Translations under genes and position numbers: made by a program
The notes under the pieces: generated by a model
Told to the model about the DNA's origin: nothing
The model's database searches: none
What the model saw: only the letters and a program-made list of their open reading frames with translations
In this document: one piece after another, positions 15,164-23,613 of the stretch
Numbering within the stretch: position 1 is the stretch's first letter
Layout of the letters: every line of letters begins with the position of its first letter
Source of the DNA: Mogibacterium sp.
Lineage (GTDB): Bacteria > Bacillota > Clostridia > Peptostreptococcales > Anaerovoracaceae
Length of the DNA stretch: 33,081 nucleotides
Reading direction: 5' to 3'
Assembly (NCBI GenBank): GCA_017505405.1
Contig: JAFVPI010000078.1
Span: forward strand, 1 to 33,081

Positions 15164-17257
15164 TCAGCCGGTTATCACTGTGCAGACTGCTTTGCAGCCC
15201 GTCAGTTCTTCAGTTCTTTCATCCGGTGCGCCGAATCCGGCAAACAGTTTCCACTGTCCGCTCCCCGGAATGCGTGTTCCCTGATCGTCAACAACGGTAA
15301 ACGCGTTGATATCGACCGGGATGGAGAACTCTCCTTCTTCCTTTGCCTTCAGACGGATCCTTTTGAATCCGCAGAGGACCGGGTTCGGCGGTGCGTAAGG
15401 CGAGCCCTCGTCATGCAGATAAAGCTCTATGACTTCATCCGTCTCAGTTTCGCCTTCGTTTTTCACCTTCACATAAGCAGTATTTTCATCGATCCTTAGA
15501 TCACTGATGCTGCATTCTCCATAGGTGAGACCGTATCCGAACGGATAAAGCGGAGCTCCCTGATAATATCTGTAAGTGCGGCCGGTCATCGAATAATCCG
15601 TGAAGGCCGGCATGTCTTTCAATGCTTCGTTCCGGTAGAATGTCACCGGCAGCTTTCCGGACGGTGACTCCTTTCCGAAAAGGAGGTCGGCTACTGCCTT
15701 GCCGCCGAGTGCCCCCGGATACCAGGAAAGAAGTATGGCATCCGCATTGTCATCCGCCTCTGACAGGTCGATCGAGCTCCCTGCCATCAGTATGACTGCC
15801 GTAGGCTTGCCTGTTTCGAGCACTTTCTTCAGAAGCCTTCTCTGCGATGCCGGAAGAAGCAGATCGTCCTTGTCTCCGGAATTGTAGCTGTTTCCGGTGT
15901 CGCCTTCCTCCCCCTCAAGCGTTTCGTCCAGTCCCAGAACGAGGATGACTGTATCGCTTCTTTTCGCGACCGCGACAGCTTCAGCAATACGGTCGTCAGT
16001 CTGTGCCAGCGGCTCCACGGAATCCTGATACAGGTCGCAGCCCTGGGAATAAAGCACACGGTTCGTTCCCCTCGCTATGCTCTGTATACCCTCAAGCACT
16101 GTTATATATCTTGACGGTACCCCGTGGTAATTCCCGATCAGTGCAGGGCGGCTGTTCGCGTTAGGTCCGATGACTGCGATCGTGCCGCATTTGTCAGTAT
16201 CAAGAGGCAGCAGCCCGTCGTTTTTCAGAAGTACGCAGGATTTAAGTGCGGCACGGTATGCCATGTCCTGATGTTCTTCACATTCAATGACCTCGTATGG
16301 GATCGTATCGTATTCACTGCCCTCGTCTCCCATCATTCCGAGCAGGAAGCGTGTTGTGAATACCCTGACGGCGGAACGGGTTATGTCCTCTTCGGAGATC
16401 ATGCCCTTGTTATAAGCCGCCATGATCTGATGATATGTGCATCCGCAGTTGAGATCGCAGCCGGCTTTCAGAGCCATGGCTACAGATTCCAGCGGATTTG
16501 ATGTCACTTTGTGGTTTTCATGGAAATCGCGGATCGCCCAGCAGTCTGAGACGAAGTGTCCCTCAAAGCCCCAGTCATCTCTCAGGAGCTTCATCAGTGC
16601 GGCGCTTGCGCAGCACGGTTCACCGTTTGTGCGGTTGTAGGCTCCCATGACTGACTCTACACCGGCTTCACACACCAGAGCCCTGAACGCCGGCAGATAA
16701 GTCTCTGCCATGTCCTTTGCGGAAGCGATGGCGTTGAACTCGTGGCGGATGGCCTCCGGTCCGCTGTGTACCGCGAAGTGCTTGGCGCAGGCAGCGGTCT
16801 TCATCGTTTCACCGTTTCCCTGCAGGCCTCTCACAAATGCTTTGCCCAGGCAGGAAGTCAGGTAAGGATCCTCTCCGTATGTCTCGTGACCGCGGCCCCA
16901 TCTCGGATCGCGGAAGATATTGACATTTGGTGACCACATCGTCAGTCCGTGGTATATATCACGGTCGCCTTCCGCGGAGAGGGCGTTGTATTTTGCCCTG
17001 GCTTCAGTTGAGATGGCACCGGCGATTTTTTCAAGGAATTCATCGTCAAACATTGCGGCCATTCCGATCGCCTGCGGAAAAACAGTAGCTGTGCCTCCGC
17101 GGGCAACTCCATGAAGAGCTTCATTCCACCAGTTATAGGCCGGTACACCGAGGCGCTCTACCGGGGCGGCGTCGAAACGAAGCTGTCCGGCTCTTTCCTC
17201 GACCGTCATCTGGTTAACCAGTTCTTCTGCAGCTTTTCTTGCCTCTTCGCGTGTCAT
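15164..17257 (-). CDS. Glycoside hydrolase family 3, beta-xylosidase/beta-glucosidase type, cytoplasmic
   Basis: 697 residues without a signal peptide, so it acts inside the cell. The N-terminal barrel shows WSPNVNIFRDPRWGRGHETY (about 108-127) and GEDPYL, a signature of the subgroup holding many beta-xylosidases. The catalytic nucleophile is Asp238 in HFVSDCWAI. Asn/Tyr and Lys-His sugar-binding motifs (AKHFAVHSGPE near 158) are intact. The C-terminal alpha/beta sandwich (LLLPASQRRLLKKV, YPGALGGKAVADLLFG) and a fibronectin-type-III-like domain (YVKVKNEGETETDEVIELY) complete the family layout. It hydrolyses terminal beta-linked sugars from imported oligosaccharides. The substrate may be xylosides or glucosides: the downstream xylulokinase favours xylose, the divergent phosphorylase favours glucose. 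It follows the lacI gene by 34 bp, probably in the same transcript. Confidence 0.92.
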   Translation of the reverse strand: MTREEARKAAEELVNQMTVEERAGQLRFDAAPVERLGVPAYNWWNEALHGVARGGTATVFPQAIGMAAMFDDEFLEKIAGAISTEARAKYNALSAEGDRDIYHGLTMWSPNVNIFRDPRWGRGHETYGEDPYLTSCLGKAFVRGLQGNGETMKTAACAKHFAVHSGPEAIRHEFNAIASAKDMAETYLPAFRALVCEAGVESVMGAYNRTNGEPCCASAALMKLLRDDWGFEGHFVSDCWAIRDFHENHKVTSNPLESVAMALKAGCDLNCGCTYHQIMAAYNKGMISEEDITRSAVRVFTTRFLLGMMGDEGSEYDTIPYEVIECEEHQDMAYRAALKSCVLLKNDGLLPLDTDKCGTIAVIGPNANSRPALIGNYHGVPSRYITVLEGIQSIARGTNRVLYSQGCDLYQDSVEPLAQTDDRIAEAVAVAKRSDTVILVLGLDETLEGEEGDTGNSYNSGDKDDLLLPASQRRLLKKVLETGKPTAVILMAGSSIDLSEADDNADAILLSWYPGALGGKAVADLLFGKESPSGKLPVTFYRNEALKDMPAFTDYSMTGRTYRYYQGAPLYPFGYGLTYGECSISDLRIDENTAYVKVKNEGETETDEVIELYLHDEGSPYAPPNPVLCGFKRIRLKAKEEGEFSIPVDINAFTVVDDQGTRIPGSGQWKLFAGFGAPDERTEELTGCKAVCTVITG

Positions 17258-17291
17258 CGATGTGAATTCCCTGTCCTTCTATGGTGTATTA

Positions 17292-18299
17292 TCAGATCTG
17301 CTTGACTGTCTCGCCTTTAAACATCTTTCCTTTGACGACAATATATTCAGGGATCGCCGTGTCCGGATTTTCGATCTTGTCTATAAGCTTGTCTACCGCG
17401 ATCCTGCCGAGTTTGTCAGTGTTCTGCTCCCAGGTGGTAAGCTTAGGATCAAGTATCTTCGCGAGATTGACGCCGTCATATCCGCAGGCACTTACGTCGC
17501 CGGGTATGTTCAGCCCTCTTTCGATAATTTCCGTCCGCCCTCCCATGAAGGCATAATCATCAGGAAACATTATCGCTGTCGGAGGATCATCCAGGTCAAG
17601 CATTGCTGCCGTCGCCTTTCTGACCGATTCAACGTCATGGTATGTTGCTTCGGCGATGTACTCAGGCGGTATTACTATGCCGCGTTCTTCCATGGCTGTC
17701 TTGAAACCGCTTATGCGCTTCTGTGTTACCAGAGTGCGTTCGCCGTGTATAAGTGCTATCTTCCGGTGTCCCCGGTCGGCTATATAGGAAGCAAGTGTAT
17801 AGGATCCCTCCTGGTTGTCAGAGTTCACCGAACTTGCGTTATCGTATGAGAAATCAATTGTAACTACCGGATATTCACTGTTTACAAGTTCAAGTACCTC
17901 CGGATTCTGAAAGTCGACGTTTGCTATAACGACACCGTCACAGTTGCGGTATCTGCAGTGCTGAAGGAACGACATTTTCTGTTTGCCTATATTTTTACTG
18001 ATAAACGTGATGTCGTATCCGTTCGCCTCGGCCTCCTCTTTCACACTGTTGAGAATGTGTGAGAAGTACTCGTGTGTAAGTCCGCTCATGCTGTCATCGA
18101 TGAACAGGACTCCTATATTATGTGATCTGTTGGTCTTGAGCAGTCTCGCTGCAGCGTTCGGCATATAATTGAGTTCTTTTGCCGTTCGTCTGACCAGCGC
18201 GGCTGTCTCCGGACTTATATCGTCATATCCGTTTAATGCTTTTGAAACTGTTGCAGGTGAAACGCCGCATTTTTTGGAGATGTCTTTGATTGTGATCAT
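17292..18299 (-). CDS. LacI-family transcriptional repressor of the glycan locus
   Basis: 335 residues, standard size. The N-terminal helix-turn-helix is classical (ITIKDISKKCGVSPATVSKA, then NGYDDISPET and the hinge helix MPNAAARLLKT). The rest is a periplasmic-binding-protein-like effector domain (NIGVLFIDDSMSGL, VTIDFSYDNASSV, ACGYDGVNLAKILDPKLTTW, then the DKLIDKIENP end). It should bind palindromic operators as a dimer and release them when a sugar binds. Three matching sites lie in the intergenic region upstream (18336-18349, 18370-18383, 18519-18532): two cover its own promoter and one covers that of the divergent phosphorylase gene. It is therefore predicted to repress both directions and itself. 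It is the first gene of the minus-strand sugar operon. Confidence 0.93.
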   Translation of the reverse strand: MITIKDISKKCGVSPATVSKALNGYDDISPETAALVRRTAKELNYMPNAAARLLKTNRSHNIGVLFIDDSMSGLTHEYFSHILNSVKEEAEANGYDITFISKNIGKQKMSFLQHCRYRNCDGVVIANVDFQNPEVLELVNSEYPVVTIDFSYDNASSVNSDNQEGSYTLASYIADRGHRKIALIHGERTLVTQKRISGFKTAMEERGIVIPPEYIAEATYHDVESVRKATAAMLDLDDPPTAIMFPDDYAFMGGRTEIIERGLNIPGDVSACGYDGVNLAKILDPKLTTWEQNTDKLGRIAVDKLIDKIENPDTAIPEYIVVKGKMFKGETVKQI

Positions 18300-18335
18300 G
18301 CTTCCCTCCTTTTAGCGGTATTTCAGTAAGAAATG

Positions 18336-18349
18336 CGAATACGTTTTCG
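18336..18349. promoter_or_regulatory. LacI-type operator 1 (in lacI leader)
   Basis: CGAATACGTTTTCG is a near-perfect palindrome centred on the ACGT. It lies just downstream of the -10 box of the minus-strand promoter, where bound repressor would block transcription. It is the exact reverse complement of operator 3 on the other side of the region. Confidence 0.85.
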
Positions 18350-18356
18350 TAGCTTC

Positions 18357-18385
18357 ATTGTAGATTGCTTAAACGTTTTCGTCAA
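18357..18385 (-). promoter_or_regulatory. Sigma-A promoter of lacI and the sugar operon
   Basis: On the minus strand TTGACG (18380-18385) and TACAAT (18357-18362) are spaced by exactly 17 bases, a near-consensus promoter. Operator 2 lies at the -35/spacer boundary and operator 1 just downstream of the -10 box, so repression by steric block is expected. Confidence 0.85.
18370..18383. promoter_or_regulatory. LacI-type operator 2 (overlaps lacI -35 and spacer)
   Basis: The sequence around TAAACGTTTTCGTC contains the AAACGTTTTCG core seen in the other two sites, with one weaker half (TAAACG in place of CGAAAACG). It overlaps the -35 element of the minus-strand promoter. Confidence 0.7.
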
Positions 18386-18406
18386 TAGTCTTTTTTGAAA
18401 ATTTTG

Positions 18407-18430
18407 AAAAAACGGCGAAACTTTTCGCCG
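18407..18430 (-). terminator. Terminator-like hairpin between the divergent promoters, minus direction
   Basis: In the minus-strand RNA, CGGCGAAA-AG-TTTCGCCG is followed by TTTTTT. It sits upstream of the lacI promoter, where no known minus-strand gene ends. It could stop antisense transcripts from inside the phosphorylase gene from entering lacI. The stem is short (8 bp with a very small loop). Confidence 0.6.
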
Positions 18431-18475
18431 ATTTGTGGTTTTCTATAGCTTTTTTCGAAATTTTTCATTTTTTTC

Positions 18476-18505
18476 TTTACAAATCGTGTACTCTGACAAT
18501 ATAAT
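18476..18505 (+). promoter_or_regulatory. Sigma-A promoter of the cellobiose phosphorylase gene
   Basis: TTTACA (18476-18481) and a consensus TATAAT (18500-18505) are spaced by 18 bases on the plus strand. Operator 3 begins 13 bases after the -10 box, covering the transcription start area. Confidence 0.8.
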
Positions 18506-18518
18506 ATCAGTAAGCTTA

Positions 18519-18532
18519 CGAAAACGTATTCG
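18519..18532. promoter_or_regulatory. LacI-type operator 3 (in phosphorylase leader)
   Basis: CGAAAACGTATTCG is the exact reverse complement of operator 1 at 18336-18349. It lies just after the plus-strand -10 box, so the same regulator should control the phosphorylase. Confidence 0.85.
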
Positions 18533-18549
18533 CCATTATGGAGTTTCCA

Positions 18550-20982
18550 ATGAAATTTGGTTTTTTCGACGATATCAATAATGAATATGTGATAACAACG
18601 CCTGAGACTCCTCTCCCGTGGATCAACTATCTCGGATCGCAGGACTTCTTCAGGCTTATATCAAATACTTCCGGAGGCTATTGCTTCTATAAGGACGCTA
18701 AGCTTATGAGGCTCACCCGCTATCGTTACAACAACAGTCCGATGGACTGCGGCGGGCATTACTACTATATAAAGGATGGAAACTGCATCTGGAACCCGGG
18801 CTGGCAGCCGGTAAAGACTCCGCTCGATTCATATAGGTGCAGGCACGGCCTCGGATATACGGTATTTGAGAGTTCAAAAAACGATCTGGATGTTGTTCAG
18901 GAGGTATTCGTCCCTCTTCATGAGAACTGCGAGCTCACCAGAGTGACCATGATGAACCGCTCCTCTGAGACAAAAGAGATAGATTTTTACAGCTATGTGG
19001 AGTTCTGTCTGTGGGATGCTCAGGATGACGCTTCCAATTTCCAGAGAAATTTCTCCATCGGCGAAGTAGAAGTCGAAGGAAGCACTATATACCACAAGAC
19101 TGAATACCGCGAGCGCAGAAACCACTACGCGGTATTCCATGTAAACAAGGATATCTGCGGCTTCGATACGAGCCGTGATGAGTTTGTCGGCATTTATAAC
19201 GGAGCAGACAGACCGCGCGCTGTGGAGGCAGGCGTAAGCTTCAACAGCATCGCACACGGTTGGGCTCCTGTCGGCAGCCATCATCTGAAGATCACGCTTG
19301 ATCCGGGAAAACAGTATTCATGCATCTTTATTCTCGGATACTGTGAGAATCCGTACTCAAAGAAGTTCACGGCTCCGGGAGTGATAAACAAAGAGCCTGC
19401 TGAAAGGCTTATTTCCAGATTCAGCACGCAGGAGCAGTTCGATGCCGCCCTTAATGAGCTCAGAACATACTGGAAGGATCTTCTTTCAAGCTATAAAGTC
19501 TCCTCCGGAAACGAAAAATTCGACAGAGCCGTCAATATCTGGAACCAGTATCAGTGCATGGTGACATTCAACATGAGCAGATCCGCAAGTTACTACGAGA
19601 GCGGTCTGGGACGCGGAATGGGATTCCGCGATTCCTGCCAGGATCTTCTCGGTTTTGTGCACCTGATACCTGACAGAGCCCGCGAAAGGATAATCGACAT
19701 CGCAAATACGCAGCTGCCTGACGGAAGCGCGTATCATCAGTACCAGCCTCTTACCAAGCGCGGCAACACAGCTGTCGGAAGCGGCTTCAATGATGACCCT
19801 CTGTGGCTGATCGCCTGCGTCTCCGCATATATAAAGGAGACCGGAGACTTCGGCATACTCGACGAGCAGTGTACCTTTGACAGCAATGAAAACAACAAGG
19901 CTTCACTTCTGGATCATCTCAGAAAGAGCCTGGGATATACAGCGACACACCTCGGGCCTCATTCCCTGCCGCTCATCGGGCGCGCGGACTGGAATGACTG
20001 TCTGAATCTCAACTGCTTTTCGGAGCACCCGGGCGAAAGCTTCCAGATCACCGGTCCAAGTGAAGGCCCGGTTGCGGAGAGCGTATTCATCGCCGGCATG
20101 TACGTTAAGTACGGAACAGAATTCGCTGATATTCTCACACATATCGGATGTGAAAATGAGGCTGCCGAAGTCATGAGCAGTGTCAGCGACATGCGCGCCG
20201 CTGTGCTTGATGCAGGATGGGACGGAGAATGGTTCAGACGCGCATATGATGCATTCGGCTCCCCTGTCGGCAGCAAGGACTGCGAGGAAGGCCGGATATT
20301 CATAGAGCCTCAGGGCATGTGCGTAATGGCAGGCATCGGAGCAGAGACCGGCGAAGCAGAAACAGCATTAAAAAGCGTAGAAAAACACCTCGAGACTGAA
20401 TACGGCATCATGGTGCTTCAGCCGGCTTATACGAAATACCACCTTGAGCTAGGCGAGATCTCATCATATCCGCCAGGTTACAAGGAGAACGCCAGCATAT
20501 TCTGTCACTGCAATCCATGGATAGTTATATCTGAGGCAATGCTGGGGCACGGCAGCCGCGCATTCGACGTCTATCGCAAGACCAATCCGGTTTTCCTCGA
20601 GGATATCAGCGAGATACACCGCACAGAGCCATATGCCTACTGTCAGACGGTTGCAGGCAGAGATGCCGCGACGCACGGAGAAGGCAAAAACAGCTGGCTC
20701 ACCGGAACGGCAGCGTGGTCGTTCGTAGCGGCCAGCCAGTATATACTCGGGATCCGGCCTGAACTCGACGGACTTCGCGTCGATCCTTGCCTGCCTGACA
20801 GCATCGATTCGTTCAGCTGTGTGCGCAGGTTCCGCGGATCTACCTACCGCATAAGCGTAGAAAACAGCGCGGGCGCTCTTAAAGGCACAGCTTCCGTCAC
20901 AGTGAACGGAAAGCCTTCCGGCAGCCTTATACCGGTACCGGACAAGCCTTCGGACATCGATGTCCGCATCAAAATAAGCTAA
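18550..20982 (+). CDS. cbp: Cellobiose phosphorylase, GH94 (glycosyltransferase family 36)
   Basis: 810 residues from ATG at 18550. I prefer this start over the in-frame ATG at 18538, because GGAG lies 6 bases before it and the protein then begins MKFGFFDD exactly as in clostridial cellobiose phosphorylase (about 811 residues). Strong family landmarks are [24 protein letters not shown], the [18 protein letters not shown] stretch and [13 protein letters not shown] near the N-terminus. [16 protein letters not shown] and RADWNDCLN follow, where Asp483 is the expected general acid. The end carries [11 protein letters not shown]. It splits cellobiose with inorganic phosphate into glucose 1-phosphate and glucose in the cytoplasm, saving one ATP compared with hydrolysis. 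It is divergent from lacI, controlled by operator 3, and followed by a long stem-loop at 21014. Confidence 0.95.
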   Translation: MKFGFFDDINNEYVITTPETPLPWINYLGSQDFFRLISNTSGGYCFYKDAKLMRLTRYRYNNSPMDCGGHYYYIKDGNCIWNPGWQPVKTPLDSYRCRHGLGYTVFESSKNDLDVVQEVFVPLHENCELTRVTMMNRSSETKEIDFYSYVEFCLWDAQDDASNFQRNFSIGEVEVEGSTIYHKTEYRERRNHYAVFHVNKDICGFDTSRDEFVGIYNGADRPRAVEAGVSFNSIAHGWAPVGSHHLKITLDPGKQYSCIFILGYCENPYSKKFTAPGVINKEPAERLISRFSTQEQFDAALNELRTYWKDLLSSYKVSSGNEKFDRAVNIWNQYQCMVTFNMSRSASYYESGLGRGMGFRDSCQDLLGFVHLIPDRARERIIDIANTQLPDGSAYHQYQPLTKRGNTAVGSGFNDDPLWLIACVSAYIKETGDFGILDEQCTFDSNENNKASLLDHLRKSLGYTATHLGPHSLPLIGRADWNDCLNLNCFSEHPGESFQITGPSEGPVAESVFIAGMYVKYGTEFADILTHIGCENEAAEVMSSVSDMRAAVLDAGWDGEWFRRAYDAFGSPVGSKDCEEGRIFIEPQGMCVMAGIGAETGEAETALKSVEKHLETEYGIMVLQPAYTKYHLELGEISSYPPGYKENASIFCHCNPWIVISEAMLGHGSRAFDVYRKTNPVFLEDISEIHRTEPYAYCQTVAGRDAATHGEGKNSWLTGTAAWSFVAASQYILGIRPELDGLRVDPCLPDSIDSFSCVRRFRGSTYRISVENSAGALKGTASVTVNGKPSGSLIPVPDKPSDIDVRIKIS

Positions 20983-21013
20983 AACTTTTTTCTTCATAAC
21001 TTCCACTTATATA

Positions 21014-21066
21014 AATAATTCCGCGGTCTTTCATAAATCAGCCATACGAAAGACCGCGGAATTATT
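21014..21066. terminator. Long perfect stem-loop, probable terminator after the phosphorylase gene
   Basis: Two 19-base arms (21014-21032 and 21048-21066) are exact reverse complements, with a 15-base loop between them. The stem has a GC core (CCGCGG) and an AATAATT/AATTATT base. There is no separate U tract after the stem, only the AT-rich base itself, so termination is likely but not textbook. It lies 31 bases after the phosphorylase stop. Confidence 0.6.
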
Positions 21067-21171
21067 GTATAGGCAGCATGCCCGTATATTTAGCAATTGC
21101 AATGCAATTATGATATATTGGTTATTGATTTAAGCCATAATCAGCTGATGATTTAAAAGCGAGTTGTTATC

Positions 21172-22917
21172 ATGGTCAGGAAACTAATGTTCCGCCTGCT
21201 CCCGGTGCAGATCATTCTGGCGGCAGTAGGCACAGTCAATATGATAGTGTCCAGCTATTTTGCCAGCAACTACGTAGGCACCGAAGCAATGAGCGCGGTC
21301 GGCCTTTACGGACCGCTCAACATGCTCTTCGGAGCAGTAGCTCTGATGCTGGTCGGCGGATCATCCATACTGTGCGGCGAATATCTTGGTCAGAACCGTC
21401 AGGATAAGCTGCAGGAGATCTATTCCCTCGATCTTATTCTGTCAGTGCTTTTTGGACTTCTTTTTACTGGTTTTGTGATCATTCTTTCCATATTTGACCT
21501 GAGCGGATTCCTTACCCATGATGCAGCTGTCCGTCCCCTGCTGAATCAGTATCTCATAGGTCAGGCTGTAGGCATACTGCCTCTCATACTAAGCAACCAG
21601 TTTTCTTCATTCCTTTTTATCGAAAACAAAGGCCGCATCACACAGCTCGCCGTGCTCGTTTACATAGCGGTGAATCTGCTGCTGAACTATTTATTTGTTG
21701 CGGTGATGCACATGGAAGCCTTAGGCCTTGCCCTGGCATCTTCCATTGGCATGTGGGTATATCTTTTAGTTGAAGCATGGTACTTTGTATCCGGAAGATC
21801 CAGTCTCCGCTTCACACTGAAGAAGCCTGACCTTCATGAATGCGCACGGATGCTGAAGATCGGTTTCCCGGGCGCCATGGCCAACGGATACCAGACTTTC
21901 CGCGGCCTGATAGTCAACAGGCTCCTGGAGGTCTATGTAGGTGCCGTAGGCATATCCGCATTTGCGGCTGCCAACAACCTCCTCGCACTCTTCTGGGCAG
22001 TTCCATGCGGGATGCAGGCAGTCTCCAGAATGCTCATGAGCATCGCCATCGGTGAAGAAGACCGGCGGTCGCTTACCGAAGTAATGAGGGGTGCCATCAG
22101 GAGATATGTTCCGCTGATGTGTGCCATAAGCGCAGTGCTGATACTCCTTGCACAGCCTCTGACATACATCTTCTACAAAGACCCTGCAGACCCGGTATTC
22201 ATGATGACGGTATGGGGCTTCCGCATACTTCCGCTGTGCATGCCTCTGGCGATCATCTGCATGCACTACATCTCCTATTCTCAGGCGGCAGACAAGCAGA
22301 TCATCGTGCATGTGCTCACACTCTTTGACGGCGTGATCAGCGTTTCACTTTTCACTGCAATACTCATCCCTTTCACCGGGATGAACAGCGTATATTTCGC
22401 GAATGTGATAAACGGGATCGTTTCAATAATCATTATTCTGATCTACGCAGCAAGGAGCAGCAGGCATTTCCCGCGCACCATTGACGAGCTGATGGTCATA
22501 CCTGACAGCTTCGGCGCCGTTGATGATGAGTTCACTGAGATATCCGTCAAAAGCATTGATGAAGCCGTCAACATTTCTGAGGATGTCCAGAAGTTCTGCC
22601 TGGAGAGAGGCATAGACAAACGCAGATCATATTATGCCGGCCTTGCCGCAGAGGAGATGGTCGTCAATGTTATCGATCACGGTTTCAACAAGGACAAAAA
22701 AGACCACTCCGTCGATGTCAGAGTGGTCTGTAAGAGCGATGAGGTAACTCTTCACATAAAAGATGACTGCATCCCGTTCGATCCGGAGGAGCGCAATCAC
22801 CTGACCGAAGGCGGTGATGAGGCATCCAACATAGGCATACGTACTGTCTATTCCATCGCAAATGAAATAAAATACCAGAATCTATTCGGCCTGAATGCGC
22901 TTAAAATAAGCATATAG
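21172..22917 (+). CDS. MATE-like membrane transporter fused to an RsbW/SpoIIAB-like HATPase domain
   Basis: 581 residues in two parts. Residues 1 to about 430 are a MATE-type transporter with about twelve helices (opening with VQIILAAVGTVNMIVSSYF, then GGSSILCGEYLGQNRQDK and a second-half GFPGAMANGYQTF). Residues about 450-581 are a cytoplasmic GHKL ATPase of the anti-sigma kinase type. The N-box is AAEEMVVNVIDHGF with Glu494 and Asn499, the G1-like motif is KDDCIPFDP (Asp531-Asp532), and the G2-like motif is NIGIRTVYSIANEIKY. In G1 the usual Gly of DxGxPFDP is Cys. The normal MATE is about 450 residues, so the tail is an added domain. It may couple a transport or sensing event to phosphorylation of a STAS-type partner (inference). 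It is convergent with the phosphatase operon, ending 9 bases from it. The ribosome binding site is weak. Confidence 0.85.
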   Translation: MVRKLMFRLLPVQIILAAVGTVNMIVSSYFASNYVGTEAMSAVGLYGPLNMLFGAVALMLVGGSSILCGEYLGQNRQDKLQEIYSLDLILSVLFGLLFTGFVIILSIFDLSGFLTHDAAVRPLLNQYLIGQAVGILPLILSNQFSSFLFIENKGRITQLAVLVYIAVNLLLNYLFVAVMHMEALGLALASSIGMWVYLLVEAWYFVSGRSSLRFTLKKPDLHECARMLKIGFPGAMANGYQTFRGLIVNRLLEVYVGAVGISAFAAANNLLALFWAVPCGMQAVSRMLMSIAIGEEDRRSLTEVMRGAIRRYVPLMCAISAVLILLAQPLTYIFYKDPADPVFMMTVWGFRILPLCMPLAIICMHYISYSQAADKQIIVHVLTLFDGVISVSLFTAILIPFTGMNSVYFANVINGIVSIIIILIYAARSSRHFPRTIDELMVIPDSFGAVDDEFTEISVKSIDEAVNISEDVQKFCLERGIDKRRSYYAGLAAEEMVVNVIDHGFNKDKKDHSVDVRVVCKSDEVTLHIKDDCIPFDPEERNHLTEGGDEASNIGIRTVYSIANEIKYQNLFGLNALKISI

Positions 22918-22926
22918 TCCCGGGTC

Positions 22927-23598
22927 CTAAATAACGCCTGCCGGTATCAGTATGATGAGGAGCAGCGCATCGATTCCCCATACAGCCATGAGGAATCTTT
23001 TTCTTTTTGCCGGAGCCATGTCAGGTACATAGTTTGCAGCAAGAAAGAACGGTACATACGTAGTGATGAATACCGGGAGCACACCCCACCATTTATACAC
23101 CCATATGAACGAGTGGTTTGAAGTTCCTGCAAGGAAGGATTCGAACAGGGCAAACAGCAGAGCCATGCTCAGCGCACCGGCAAATTTGCAGTCGATGCCC
23201 TTTTTTCCGTTTTTGGCGAAATATCTTGTGCTGCGGTCATCAGGCAGCATCTTCAGCGATATCATTCCTGCCAGTGAGAACATCATTGACAGCTCCCAGC
23301 ACACGCCTATCAGCAGAATGAATGTTGTCGACTCGTTGCTGACCGACCACAGCGGGTATCCTGTAACATGTCCGATTATGGCGTTGAAGATCTCATAGAA
23401 CCAGTGCACTCCGTAAAGCGCAAGCCCGGCGAAGACCATGTCGTATTTCTTATTGTGGATCTCAGTCCAGTATACATAGAATACGACCGCCAGGATAAAG
23501 ATGAACGTCCAGTTGAAGTTGTCTGTGCTGCGCACCTGTATCGCATCCACAAGGTCTTTCGCAGCCTGCGATCCGTCTCCCCAGAATACAAAATGCAT
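22927..23598 (-). CDS. Unrecognised multi-pass membrane protein
   Basis: 223 residues with about six hydrophobic segments: FIFILAVVFYVYW, MVFAGLALYGVHW, TTFILLIGVCWELSMMFSL, FAGALSMALLFALF, WWGVLPVFITTYVPFFLA and MAVWGIDALLLIILIPAGVI. I do not recognise a family. Notable conserved-looking features are Trp and His residues in membrane segments (GVHWFYEIFNAIIGHVTG) and two short charged loops (DDRSTRYFAKNGKKG and APAKRKR). There is no signal peptide and no known enzyme motif. It starts 15 bp after the FGGY kinase stop, so the two are probably in one operon with the SpoIIE phosphatase. It could be a channel or transporter for the kinase substrate, or a sensor subunit. Neither is supported by sequence alone. 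Confidence 0.65.
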   Translation of the reverse strand: MHFVFWGDGSQAAKDLVDAIQVRSTDNFNWTFIFILAVVFYVYWTEIHNKKYDMVFAGLALYGVHWFYEIFNAIIGHVTGYPLWSVSNESTTFILLIGVCWELSMMFSLAGMISLKMLPDDRSTRYFAKNGKKGIDCKFAGALSMALLFALFESFLAGTSNHSFIWVYKWWGVLPVFITTYVPFFLAANYVPDMAPAKRKRFLMAVWGIDALLLIILIPAGVI

Positions 23599-23613
23599 AA
23601 ATATCCCCCTTTT

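Noticed and set aside
15152-15172. CCGGC-rich palindrome at the GH3 stop as a terminator
   Set aside because: The stem is short, overlaps the stop codon and is not followed by a T tract on the minus strand.
20464-21006. Minus-strand open frame of 180 codons under the phosphorylase gene
   Set aside because: It overlaps the well-conserved GH94 C-terminus in another frame and has no motif.
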